This document shows, in pieces, positions 45,382-55,874 of a stretch of DNA of 64,000 bases (positions are counted from its first letter, which is position 1; the number at the start of each line of letters is the position of its first letter). Made by a program: the position numbers and the translations under genes. The stretch spans positions 124,001 to 188,000 of the forward strand of contig JADJAB010000003.1 in assembly GCA_016704435.1 (NCBI GenBank), written 5' to 3'. The notes under the pieces were generated by a model that saw nothing but the letters and a program-made list of their open reading frames with translations, searched no databases and had not been told where the DNA came from. Source of the DNA: Rhodobacter sp. Its GTDB lineage: Bacteria; Pseudomonadota; Alphaproteobacteria; Rhodobacterales; Rhodobacteraceae.

Positions 45382-45889
45382 AAAATAGGTGGAAAATTGT
45401 CTTAATCTTGCCTGCGGGGGCTTGGGTGGGGCGATTCATAGGGCCAGTTTATGGAAAACTGGCCCTACCGCGGTCGCCAAATCTGGCCAAATCGTGAAGC
45501 GGCCATCCACCAACTGTCAGGCTGTGCAGATTTATTTCTGCTCTGCGACCAGGATCAACGGCCAGAGAATCTCAGGATTCGCCAAGTCCATAGCTGTCCC
45601 ATCTGACCGCCGCCGCGCAACCGTCCGGTCTGACCGCTCTGCCGCAGCGTGATGGGGCCGGTTAGTGTCCACTATCGTTGGTGGACACTATGGCGCTTGA
45701 TGGCGCGGCGGACGAGGCGGCTCTGGACGGATAAGGAGAAGCGGTCGATCTGCTTGCAGACGACTGCGCTTGGCGGATCCGCGGCTCAGAGTTGCGCATC
45801 CCTGTTCGGTAAATGCTGAGGTGATCTTCAAAATGGCTGCGCGATCCCAAGTATTGGGCCGGGCCCGGAACGGGATCTGAGGACGTAGG
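45382..45889. other. Gap with no recognised gene
   Basis: Frames on both strands are open but unconvincing. The plus-strand frame from 45389 lacks a ribosome-binding site and shows no domain. A short inverted pair, GTCCACTATCG / TGGTGGACACTA, lies at 45665-45690 and could be an IS end. Confidence 0.35.
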
Positions 45890-46201
45890 TTTGCGCTTTC
45901 TGCTGGTTGAGGTCGTCCAGAAAGCGCCGGTGATCCGGCCGATGCCTGCTGCAGAGAACCACATTGAGATCGAGTTGTCAGGCGGAATCGGATGCGGATC
46001 AGCGGGAGCTATGACCCCGAGGCACTTGCCCAACTCATCCGTGGCCTTCGGGATGATCCCGGTCCCGATGAATGCGCAGGTCTGGCTGGCGGCTGGGTGA
46101 CGGACATGCGCAAGGGCTTTGCGGCGCTGGCAGCCCAAGCCGAGCAGGTAACGGCGCAGAACCTGTTCAACGGCCACATGTTTGTGTTCCGGGGTCGAAA
46201 G
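45890..46201 (+). pseudogene. IS66 tnpA end and tnpB start fragments
   Basis: The C-terminal part of tnpA (LLVEVVQKAPVIRPMPAAEN, HIEIELSGGI, then in another frame MRISGSYDPEALAQLIRGLR) is followed by tnpB (MIPVPMNAQVWLAAG, then VTDMRKGFAALAAQAEQV, FNGHMFVFRGRKG). The order is normal for IS66 but frames change at least twice. It ends at a short inverted-repeat element at 46202. Confidence 0.75.
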
Positions 46202-46293
46202 GGCTCTGATGATGTGGCCGTCCTCCTTTGTGGATCCTCACAAACCCACCTTGGCACATCGATGCCGTCGGGGGTGGTCACATCATCAGAGCC
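46202..46293. mobile_element. 92-base element with 15-base inverted repeats (MITE-like)
   Basis: GGCTCTGATGATGTG at 46202-46216 is repeated perfectly inverted at 46279-46293, with partial pairing continuing inward. The element sits in the middle of the IS66 tnpB reading frame and has no coding capacity. It may be a miniature element or the fused ends of a deleted IS. No target duplication is evident. Confidence 0.5.
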
Positions 46294-46362
46294 ATAATTA
46301 ACTGAAGATTAACCATATTCATAAAATTCTGCCGGAAGTCGCCACGACAGAAGGAGAAACCT

Positions 46363-46707
46363 GTGATCAACCATAGCTGGCTCGTATCCGCGATGCGGAT
46401 ATCCGAGATTATGTGGTGATGAACGGCTTAGATCACCTTGTTCCTGTCGTCAAAGCCACCTGTGCCGCCGTAGAGCAAGAATTGGGGCGGACGAGAAAGC
46501 AGAGTGGCGGCTCGAAATTTCTCCTTCGGAAGCAGATGTCGAACTAGCGCTCGCGCTGGATACTGTCCTGCGCCTTGATGAGGGCCACTTCTTGCCGTTG
46601 AGCAATCTGAAGCGGTTGTCCGGAAGACGGAAGCGCTCGGTCTGATCAGCGAGGGGAAGAAGAATGCAATTGGGATACAGGATGTAGGGTCGAAGGACGG
46701 AACATAG
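46363..46707 (+). pseudogene. Unknown small gene, frameshifted
   Basis: AAGGAG places a good ribosome-binding site before GTG 46363. Coding-like segments follow in order in three frames: LARIRDADIRDYVVMNGLDH then LVPVVKATCAAVEQELG, then DEKAEWRLEISPSEADVELA and LALDTVLRLDEGHF, then AVEQSEAVVRKTEALGLISE, GKKNAIGIQDVGSKDGT and a stop at 46707. Each break is a single base (about 46390, 46485 and 46590). Corrected, it is an acidic helical protein of about 112 residues. The family is not recognised. Confidence 0.45.
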
Positions 46708-46776
46708 TAGGGATTAACCTCCGGGAGTGTCCTGAACTCTGTGTATCTGGCCCGCCCACGCGAGTTTCAGATACGG

Positions 46777-47119
46777 TCACGCATTGAAGCGCTCTTCGGA
46801 CATGATAGCGAACTGATTGCGGGCGGCAAACCATTCTCGGACATTTCTGCCGTCCTTTTCAGAATTGCGGATGGCCAGGTAGATCAGCGTTGTGGCGGCA
46901 TCGTCCGTCGGGAACGAGCCCCGTGTCTTGATGGATTTGCGGATGACGCGGTTCAAGCTTTCGATTGCGTTCGTCGTATAGATGATCTTGCGGATGGCAG
47001 GATCGAAGGCGAAGAACGGGATCACCTCCTGCCATGCCCGCCGCCATGCCGGGGCGATGGACGCGTATTTCCCGGCCCATTTTTCTTCGAACGCGTCGAG
47101 CTGCGCAGCGGCCTGGAAG
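46777..47119 (-). pseudogene. IS256-family (mutator) transposase C-terminal fragment
   Basis: The last 110 or so residues of an IS256-type transposase are present: LDAFEEKWAGKYASIAPAWR, then the family signature IIYTTNAIESLNRVIRKSIK, TRGSFPTDDAATTLIYLAIR and a normal end. One frame change lies near 47025. It is cut by the end of IS21-2 at 47120. Confidence 0.8.
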
Positions 47120-47383
47120 TGTCAATCGGCACGCAATCTTGACCCCTTATCGGCATGCAATTTTGCCCCCCCTTGGTGCAGCTGAGATCGGGGCCCGAGC
47201 CGACGGAACTGATCATGGAGTGCAGGCGGGTCGGGCCTCGATCGGGGTTAGGCGCGGTTTTTGAAGCGCCAGTGTTGATTTTCACCCAGAAGTGAGCCGG
47301 TTAGGCGCATAATTTTCACTGAGAACTGAGCCATGTGAACCTTTCCCCAAAGCGGTGAGCGGCGGGGCAACGGAGTGATCCAC

Positions 47384-48916
47384 ATGGGACTATTGAACAT
47401 CATCCGACGGATGCATTTGCGGCAGAAGCTGTCGATCCGCGAGATCGCACGACTGACGGGCGTGTCGCGTAATACGGTGACCAAGCATCTGGCGGCGAAC
47501 ACCATCGAGCCAAAATTTGCGACTCCGGACCGACAAAGCAAGATTGATCCTTTTGCCGAGAAGCTGGCGGGCTGGCTGAAGACCGAGGCCGGGAAGTCGC
47601 GCAAAGAGCGGCGGACCGTGAAGCAGTTGCATGCCGATCTGGTGACGCTAGGCTTCACCGGTTCCTATGCCCGGGTCGCTGCATTTGCGCGTCGGTGGCG
47701 GGCGGAACGGCAGCGCGAACAGCAGACGACGGGGCGCGGAACCTTTGTGCCGCTGCATTTTGACCCCGGCGATGCCTTCCAGTTCGACTGGAGTGAGGAC
47801 TTTGCCGTTCTGGGCGGCGAGCGCACAAAGCTGCAGATGGCGCATATCAAGCTGTCGCACAGCCGGGCCTTTCTGCTTCGTGCTTACCCCTTTGCAAACC
47901 CATGAGATGCTGTTCGACGCCCATTGGCACGGCTTCCGTGTCTTTGGCGGCATCCTAGCCGAGGCATCTACGATAATATGAAGGCGGCGGTGGATCGCGT
48001 CGGCCGCGGCAAGGAACGGCAGATCAATATGCGCTTTCTCGCCATGACCAACCACTACGTCTATGAGCCGGAGTTTTGTAATCCGGCAGCGGGCTGGGAG
48101 AAGGGTCAGGTCGAGAAGAACGTCCGCGACTCCCGTCACCAGATGTTGCAGAGGATGCCAGAGTTCCCAGACCTTGCCGCGCTGAATGACTGGCTGGAAC
48201 GGTGCTGCCTCGAGTTGTGGCGGCAGACCCCGCATGGCAAACAGCCCGGCTCGATTGCAGATGTCTGGGCCGAAGAACAGGCAGCGCTGATGCCGCTGCC
48301 CGTGGCCTTTGACGGCTTTGTCGAGCTGAGCAAACGCGTATCGCCGACTTGTCTGATCAGCTTTGATCGCAATCGCTACAGCGTTCCGGCATCATTTGCC
48401 AATCGGCCAGTGAGCCTGCGGATCTATCCAGACCGGCTGCTGGTGGCGGCCGAGGGCAACATCCTGTGCGAACATGTCCGCGTGATCCAGCGCAGCCATC
48501 ACTTTCCAGCAAAGACGATCTACGACTGGCGACATTATCTGGCGGTCGTTCAACGCAAACCCGGGGCTCTTCGGAATGGAGCGCCATTCCCTGAATTACC
48601 ACCTGCCTTCAGACAGTTGCAGGTTCATATGCTGCGTAAACCGGGCGGTGATCGGGAAATGGTGGATATCCTTGCCCTCGTGCTGCATCACGATGAACAA
48701 GCCGTGCTCACCGCCGTTGAGCGGTCGCTGGCTGAGGGTGTGCCCACCAAGACCCATGTGCTGAATCTCCTGCACCGGCTGATCGACGGCAAGGTGATAG
48801 ACGGCCCGCCATTGGACACACCTCAGGCGTTGGCTCTGCACCGAGAGCCCAAGGCCAATGTCGAACGCTATGACGGCCTGCGTGCCCAGATCGTCGGAGG
48901 CCGCCATGCGTCATGA
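47384..48916 (+). pseudogene. istA: IS21-family transposase IstA (IS21-1 copy 2), two frameshifts
   Basis: The start is MGLLNIIRRMHLRQKLS at 47384, with HTH, FDWSEDF and GIYDNMK as in copy 1. The frame breaks near 47888, where TACCCCTTTG has one C too many, and near 47955, where ATCCTAG lacks a C. Copy 1 is correct at the second site, and copy 2 is correct at all sites broken in copy 1. A consensus of the two copies would give an intact transposase of about 510 residues. Confidence 0.88.
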
Positions 48917-48941
48917 CCCTGCCGCTGGCGCCATCGTCATC

Positions 48942-49705
48942 ATGCTGCGCAGCCTCAAAATGTATGGCATGGCCCAAGCCGTCACCGATCTGATCGAACA
49001 GGGGGCACCGGCCTTTGAAGCCGCCATCCCGATGCTGTCGCAACTCTTGAAGGCCGAATTGGCCGAACGCGAGGTCCGCTCTATCGCCTATCACATGAAG
49101 TCGGCCCGCTTCCCGGCCTACAAAGACCTCTCTGGGTTCGACTTCGCCGCCAGCGAGATAAACGAAGCCACGGTCCGGACACTGCATCACTGCGAATTTA
49201 TGGACGGCGCCCAGAACGTGGTCCTGATCGGCGGTCCGGGCACCGGCAAAACCCATGTTGCAACTGCCCTTGGCATCCAGGCCATCGAGCATCACCGCCG
49301 AAAGGTCCGCTTCTTCTCGACCATCGAATTGGTCAACGCACTTGAACAGGAGAAGGCCAAGGGAAAGGCCGGCCAGATCGCCGAAGGCATGACCAAGCTA
49401 GACCTGGTGATCCTCGATGAACTTGGCTACCTGCCGTTCAGCGCCTCGGGCGGGCGCTGTTGTTCCATCTGCTGAGCAAGCTCTACGAGCGCACCAGCGT
49501 CGTCATCACCACCAACCTCAGCTTCAGCGAATGGGCCACCGTGTTCGGCGACGCCAAGATGACAACAGCATTGCTCGACCGCCTAACCCACCGTTGTCAC
49601 ATCCTTGAAACCGGAAACGACAGCTTCCGCTTCAAAGCCAGCTCAGCAGCCGCATCCGCCGCAAAGAAAAGAAAGGAGACTACACAGACCTTGACCCCAG
49701 CATGA
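48942..49705 (+). pseudogene. istB: IS21-family helper IstB (IS21-1 copy 2), frameshifted
   Basis: It is identical to copy 1 over most of its length, with Walker A GGPGTGKTHVA and LVILDELGYLPF. The frame breaks near 49455, where GGCGGGCGC has one G less than copy 1, and the region of the natural start (48916-48942) has small deletions so that the first in-frame ATG is at 48942. Confidence 0.85.
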
Positions 49706-49777
49706 ACCGAAATCCATAATCAGAGGTGGCTCACTTCTCGGTGAAAAAACCGGCTCAGTTCTGGGTGAAAATCAACA

Positions 49778-50554
49778 GCGCCAGGACTCGTTGCCGGTTT
49801 CGACGATTTCGCAGTGATGGGTCAGGCGGTCCAGGAGCGCGGTAGTCATCTTGGCGTCGCCAAAGACCGTGGGCCATTCGCCGAAGGCCAGGTTGGTGGT
49901 GACGATGATCGAGGTGCGCTCGTAGAGCTTGCTGATGAGGTGGAACAGGAGTTGGCCGCCGGCCTGGGCGAAGGGCAGATAGCCAAGCTCGTCGAGGATG
50001 ATGAAGTCGAGGCGGTTGAGGTAATCGGCCAGACGGCCCTGTTTGCCGCTGCGGGTCTCGGTCTCCAGCCGGTTGACCAGATCGACGAAGTTGAAGAAGC
50101 GACCGCGGGTGCCGTTGCGGATCAGCGCCCGGGCGATGGCGATGGCCAGGTGCGTCTTGCCGGTTCCGGTGCCGCCGACCAGAACGACATTGCGCTGATC
50201 GGCCACGAAGATGCCGGTTGCAAGCTCGCGGACCAAGCCCGCATTGATCGGGGTGCCGGTGAAGTCGAAGTCGTCCAGATCCTTCGCCAGCGGCAGTTTG
50301 GCGATGGTGAGCTGGTAGCGGATCGACCGAGCCTGTTTCTCGGCAATCTCTGACTGCAGAAGGTCACCGACAATGCGCGGTGGTTCGTGCTGCCGCTTGA
50401 TGCCCGAGGCCATGACTTCGTCATAGGCGCTGCGCATCCCATAAAGCTTCAACGTTCCCATCAGGTCGAGGTCGAGCCAGTGGTTCGCCATCGGTCCGAG
50501 AACCGCTGGCGAAAGGGTGCGTTCCATATGGGCTGGCCCTCCTGAGGCTGTCAT
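49778..50554 (-). pseudogene. istB: IS21-2 helper ATPase IstB, split by IS21-1
   Basis: The AAA+ helper of IS21-2 differs from that of IS21-1: MERTLSPAVLGPMANHWLDL near the start, Walker A GGTGTGKTHLAIAIARALI, Walker B FIILDELGYLPFAQAGG, TTNLAFGEWPTVFGDAKMTT. The frame is intact up to ETGNESW at 49778, where IS21-1 inserted. The last seven codons and stop (WRFKNRA) are at 47248-47272 on the far side of the insertion. Confidence 0.88.
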
Positions 50555-51410
50555 AGCGTGCGCAATCCATTGGCCGGTAGGCGATTGCCTTCAATCGCCG
50601 TAAGGCGGCGACCGGCTCGTGGGTCAGGCGCAGCGTTGCTGGGGTGAGAAGAAGCGGAGCCGGAGACAGATCGCGGCTGCGGGCCAGAATGTTGATAACG
50701 ACCGGCGCGGAGAAGACACCCTGATCCAGCGCTTCCCTAGGCGGCGGCTTCGACTGCGGCGATCCCATCGGCGGCTACGCAGCTCAGGATCGAGACCATC
50801 TGCCTGTCGCCATCACTGACAGCCTTCAGCTTGCGCCGGATCACGGCCATGGCGGTGGGTAAAACCCAGTCGCGGAACGGTGCCCCATTGCGCAAAGCGC
50901 CGGGTTTGCGCGCCAGAACAGGGACATAGTGCCAGGGGTCGTAGATCGTCTCAAGCCGGCCAAAGCACCGGGCATGCTCTGCGACGATGGCGCCATCCTG
51001 GCGGATGACGATCCGTTCGGCATAGGCATGGACCTCGACCGCACGCCCGACCGCTGTCGAGATCACCGAGTATTTGTTCCTCAGGGAATTGATCCCCCGG
51101 ATCAATTCCTGATCTTCGTCACTTGTCGAACCGCACCGTGCAGGTCTTGGATACCGAAGCCGGGACGCTGTGGAAGCCATCGAACGGCCCGGCGTAGGGG
51201 ACGAGGTTGGAGCGTTCGGCCTCGAACATCTGCCAGATCATCTGATCGGACTGTTCGGGATGGCGGTGAGCCTTGGCGTAGGCGACGCATTTGTCGATCA
51301 GCCAGACATTCAGTTCATCGAGGCTTTTGACCCGCAGACGCGGCGTGAAGAACCGCTCGCGCACGAGGCCGACCTGGTTCTCGACCTGGCCCTTTTCCCA
51401 GCCCGACGCC

Positions 51411-52464
51411 GGCGTTGTTGCACAACTTTGACGTTGGAGGATTCACATCGTGAATCCATGCAGTTAGACAGGCGGCATGAGCAAGCCATCACCCGCCCGC
51501 TACCGCACCACGAACTGGTCCAGCTACACTGCGGCGCTGCGCCAGCGCGGTTCTCTGCTGATTTGGCTGGACAAGGACATGACGTGGCTCGCGCCGCATG
51601 ACGGCAGCCCCGGTCGGCCTGCGCTGTTCTCGGATGCTGCGATCCAGTTCTGTCTGACCATCAAGGTTCTATTCAATCTGCCCTTGCGTCAAACGACCGG
51701 AATGGTGGCCAGCCTGCTTAAGATGGCGGAGTTGGACTAGGCCGTGCCGGACTATACGACGCTGTGCCGACGTCAGGAAGCACTGGCCGTTCAGATCCCT
51801 TACAGGCGTGCCGATGGGTCGCTGAACCTGCTCGTGGACAGCACCGGGATCAAATGCCTCGGCGATGGCGAGTGGCAGGTTAGAAAGCATGGCGTGCAGG
51901 GGCGGCGCCAATGGCGAAAGGTGCATCTGGCCATGGATACGGTACGTCGGACATCCGCGCCGTGGAATTCACCTCCAGTAGCGATGGCGACAGCCCGGTT
52001 CTGCCGGAGTTGCTCAGTCAGATCGCTGAGGGCGAAGACACAGGCACCGTCACCGCTGACGGGGCCTATGATACTCGACGCTGCCACACTGCCATCATCG
52101 ACCGCCAGGCCATTCCAATCATCCCGATCCGCAAGAACGGCCGGCCGTGGAAAGAAGACTGCCCGGCCGCGATCGCCCGCAACGAAACCCTGCGTGCCAC
52201 CCGGCACTATGGCAGGGCGTTCTGGAAGCGATGGACGGGATACCATGTCCGAAGCCGGATCGAGGCCAAGATGCGGTGCCTGAAAGCCTTCGGTGAACGC
52301 ATCGCCGCTCGACACCCCGACAGCCAAACCGCTGGAAATCCAGATCCGCGTTGCACTCATGAACCGCTTCAATGCACTCGGCACCGCCGAGATCGTCCGC
52401 GTGGCATGAACTCAATGGGGCAAGGGGGCGTCACGCCTCAAGCGTGAGTTGCGCAACAACGCCA
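51411..52464 (+). mobile_element. IS5/IS903-group element inserted in IS21-2 istA
   Basis: Terminal inverted repeats GGCGTTGTTGCACAA at 51411 and TTGCGCAACAACGCC ending at 52464 bound a 1054-base element. It interrupts istA at the ASGW/EKGQ codons. The flanks carry an imperfect 11-base direct repeat (AGCCCGACGCC left, AGCCCGATGCC right), matching the uninterrupted sequence in copy A at about 40624-40634. IS903 usually makes 9-base duplications, so the exact target is unclear. Confidence 0.88.
51477..52409 (+). pseudogene. IS5/IS903-type DDE transposase, disrupted
   Basis: IS903-like N-terminus (YRTTNWSSYTAALRQRGSLL, GRPALFSDAAIQFCLTIKVL), then LPLRQTTGMVASLLKMAELD followed by TAG at 51738-51740 where the family has tryptophan (TGG), then VPDYTTLCRRQ and the DDE start LVDSTGIKCLGDGEW. 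Frames change near 51945 and again near 52310, after which VALMNRFNALGTAEIVRVA ends the protein. The internal stop is a point mutation and not a homopolymer error, so this copy is probably truly inactive. Confidence 0.85.
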
Positions 52465-53317
52465 GCCCGATGCCGGCGTGCAGGCCACCGGCTGGACCAG
52501 GTAATGGCTGCACATCTGCTGGAAGCGGCGATTGTAGAGGCGCTCCTTCCCTACAAACACGGCCTCCACCGCCGTCTTCATGTTGTCGTAAATGCCCCGG
52601 GTGCAAGTGCCGCGAAAGAACGCGAACGCCCGGTCATGGGCATCAAACACCATCTCCTGGCTCTCGCGCATATAGGCCCGGGCGAACATCATCCGGCTGT
52701 GGCAAAGCCGGACATGGGCGACCTTCACGGTCACCGTCACGCCGCCGATCAGCACGACCTCGTGGCTCCAGTCGAACTGATAGGCCTCGCCTGGCGCATA
52801 ATAGAGCGGCACATAGGCCTCCGCCGTCACTGATCCGCGGGCCTTCGACCAGGTCTTGGCATAGCGACGGACAGCATCGTAGCTGCCGTCATACCCAAGC
52901 GCCCGAACCTCTTCGTAAATCCGGATCAGCGTCAGCCGTTCCCGCGCGGCCTTGCCTTCATTGGCAAGAAGGAACCGATCAACATGCTCAACCCAGGGAC
53001 CGATCTTCGGCAGCGGCTGGTGTTCGCGCTCATAGGTGAAATCAGTCTCGCCTGACCGCAGGATCTTGCGCACTGTATTCCGCGAGACATGCAGCTCCCG
53101 GGTAATCCGCTTCATCGACCAGCCTTGGGCATGAAAGGCCCGGCGAACGCGCGCGATCGTATCCACTCTCTTCAACTCCCGCTCCATCCGCTGCCCAAAA
53201 GCAGATGGTCAGATGAAACCTGAGGGGGGGGCAAAATTGGATGCCGATCACCCCGCCAACGGGGTCAATTTTGCATGCCGAAACACACAAACCATCTGCC
53301 AGCGCTCAAGCGCCCCC

Positions 53318-53965
53318 TCAAAACGTGTCCTTGGCGATCATCCGGCCCTTCGAGATATCGTTGAAGAACCAGATCAACTGACGCAAGGGCGAGTCCTTTG
53401 GCATCGCACATTCATGCCGCGTGATGGCGTGGTATTTTGCCGACATCCGCACTTCCAAGACTGTCTGCGTGCCGTCAGCACAAGCCCCGACCATTAACTT
53501 TCCTTCCAACGGCTGGCTGGAAGCCGAAATATCCGTATCAAGCGCCAATGGCTGCACGTCGGCAAGCAACGCCTCCAGCCGGTCCGCCTGATTGCGGGTC
53601 AGACGGCCCCGATCCTGCACGGCCAGTTGCCCCGGATCATACCCACCAGCCCCGTCAGACTGACGGAACTCATAAAGATAATCGCCGGTGTCGGTCTTGG
53701 TCAGCCGCAGAACGGACGGGCGGTTGAAGGTCGGCAGGAAAAGGAGCCGAATGACATCGTCTTCCCCGGCGGCTTCGGGCGCGCTCCAGAGTGGCGCCTC
53801 TTGCAGTGCGGCAAGATGGCCGCCGAACCAGTCTCCATAAAAGCCATCCGGGCCTGTGTCAGCCGAGGTGCTGGTGCCATCCGCCCAGGTTCCGGGTGGA
53901 AAGAATACCCCGTCCGCCTCGGCCCACGCCGCCGGGGCGAGAATCCCGACCGCAATGCACACCAT
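53318..53965 (-). CDS. Secreted protein of unknown function, 215 residues
   Basis: A signal peptide (MVCIAVGILAPAAWA, cut before EADGVFFPP) precedes an acidic, soluble domain: GTWADGTSTSADTGPDGFYG, LLFLPTFNRPSVLRLTKTDT, GACADGTQTVLEVRMSAKYH and a final aromatic-rich segment. Two cysteines (GACADG and HECAMP) may pair. It is the first chromosome-like gene after the IS region, with its end 30 bases from the IS21-2 end. The start could be further upstream since the signal peptide is short. The family is not recognised. Confidence 0.6.
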   Translation of the reverse strand: MVCIAVGILAPAAWAEADGVFFPPGTWADGTSTSADTGPDGFYGDWFGGHLAALQEAPLWSAPEAAGEDDVIRLLFLPTFNRPSVLRLTKTDTGDYLYEFRQSDGAGGYDPGQLAVQDRGRLTRNQADRLEALLADVQPLALDTDISASSQPLEGKLMVGACADGTQTVLEVRMSAKYHAITRHECAMPKDSPLRQLIWFFNDISKGRMIAKDTF

Positions 53966-54054
53966 AATCAGCGCAACAAATGCCTACATTGTGCCCCCTT
54001 TCCATCTCGCCGCCAATGCGCCTTGCAACATTCTGGCCAAGGCCAGCGCCACGG

Positions 54055-54465
54055 TCAATCTGACGGCAAGGGCCGCTCTCCGATCCGTTCGGCCAACATC
54101 ACCAGATAGCCATCCGGATCCTGCACCAGAAACTCGCGCTGGCCGCCCATGCGGTCGCCCCAATCGCGCCATTTCTCACGCAATTCCACATAGAAGGGCC
54201 AGCCTGCAGCCGTCACCTGTGCCGCCAGCCCGGCGGCATCATTGACATAGACCTGCACCACCAACCCGCGCCCGAAAGGGCGCTCCAGTGGGCCAGTCTC
54301 CCAGTCGCCGTCGCGCTGATAGATCATCACCTGCGCGCCCTCAGGGCGTTCCAGACAGGCCAGCCTTTGCGCGGGCCGCTCATAGGCGATGGCAAAGCCC
54401 AACACCTCGGTCCACCAGCGCAAGGAGGTCGGATAATCCGTCACCATCATCTCGGCCATGCCCAT
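54055..54465 (-). CDS. VOC-superfamily (glyoxalase/bleomycin-resistance) protein
   Basis: This approximately 136-residue protein has two beta-alpha-beta-beta-beta units: MAEMMVTDYPTSLRWWTEVL then AYERPAQRLACLERPEGAQV, and LVVQVYVNDAAGLAAQVTAA then REFLVQDPDGYLVMLAERIG. The QDPDGY end motif is typical of the family. Some members bind metal and act as dioxygenases, glyoxalases or drug-binding proteins. Substrate unknown. The start at 54465 (MGMAEMM) is chosen because the fold begins there. Confidence 0.8.
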   Translation of the reverse strand: MGMAEMMVTDYPTSLRWWTEVLGFAIAYERPAQRLACLERPEGAQVMIYQRDGDWETGPLERPFGRGLVVQVYVNDAAGLAAQVTAAGWPFYVELREKWRDWGDRMGGQREFLVQDPDGYLVMLAERIGERPLPSD

Positions 54466-54609
54466 GGCCCATCCGTTCGCGGTGGTGCGCCGATACCCAT
54501 CTTTCGCTCCCCACAAAAACAGCGGCACCCGCAAAGGCGCCGCCGTCAAGACACTCCGTGGCAACGCGGCCGAAGGGGGCTAGATGCCTGCCAGAGGCCG
54601 CACCTTCGG

Positions 54610-55776
<1,167 letters not shown>

Positions 55777-55782
55777 GGAAAG

Positions 55783-55829
55783 TGCTCCGTTATGAGATAC
55801 TCTGCCACGCCAGGAAGCCGTTGTGGCAG
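55783..55829 (-). promoter_or_regulatory. SAM/SAH-type riboswitch in the metK leader
   Basis: On the metK strand the leader reads CTGCCACAACGGCTTCCTGG then CGTGGCAG, a stem closing on itself, followed about 10 bases later by ACGGAGCA, 6 bases before the start codon. This is the conserved core of the SAM/SAH riboswitch known upstream of metK in Rhodobacterales. GCTTCC in the loop can pair with the GGAGC of the ribosome-binding site as a pseudoknot, so ligand binding should block translation. Confidence 0.85.
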
Positions 55830-55874
55830 TCATGACCCAGCGCCCTACGCGCAAGGGGCGCGAGTTTCAAGCCC

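Larger units (their letters stand above)
47273..49777 (+). mobile_element. IS21-1 copy 2, inserted in IS21-2 istB
   Basis: The same terminal repeats as copy 1 are present (TGTTGATTTTCACCCAGAAG at 47273 and its inverse ending 49777). It is flanked by a 7-base direct repeat GCGCCAG (47266-47272 and 49778-49784), which is the target duplication. The istB of IS21-2 resumes on both sides: ETGNESW to the right, RFKNRA and stop to the left. Confidence 0.92.
50555..53187 (-). pseudogene. istA: IS21-2 transposase IstA, split by an IS903-type element
   Basis: The 5' part starts at 53187 (MERELKRVDTIARVRRAFHA) and is open to 52465 (ACTPASGW), with the HTH ITRELHVSRNTVRKILR and core QFDWSHEV and GIYDNMK. 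The rest resumes at 51410 (EKGQVENQVGLVRERFFTPR). Further single-base breaks lie near 51115-51145 and 50950. The 3' end is at the istB start, by analogy with IS21-1. The exact stop was not fixed. Confidence 0.8.
47120..53287 (-). mobile_element. IS21-2 copy B, complete but with two nested insertions
   Basis: Related ends face inward at 47120 (TGTCAATCGGCACGCAATCT) and 53287 (TGTGTTTCGGCATGCAAAAT), both leading into a second internal copy of the motif and a run of seven to eight G/C. Without the inserted IS21-1 (47273-49777) and IS903-type element (51411-52464) it is about 2.6 kb, normal for IS21. istA and istB lie on the minus strand. The flanks show no target duplication, so recombination with another copy (for example copy A) is possible. 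Confidence 0.85.

Noticed and set aside
45662..46177. A 171-codon minus-strand frame
   Set aside because: It is antisense to recognisable IS66 tnpA/tnpB segments.
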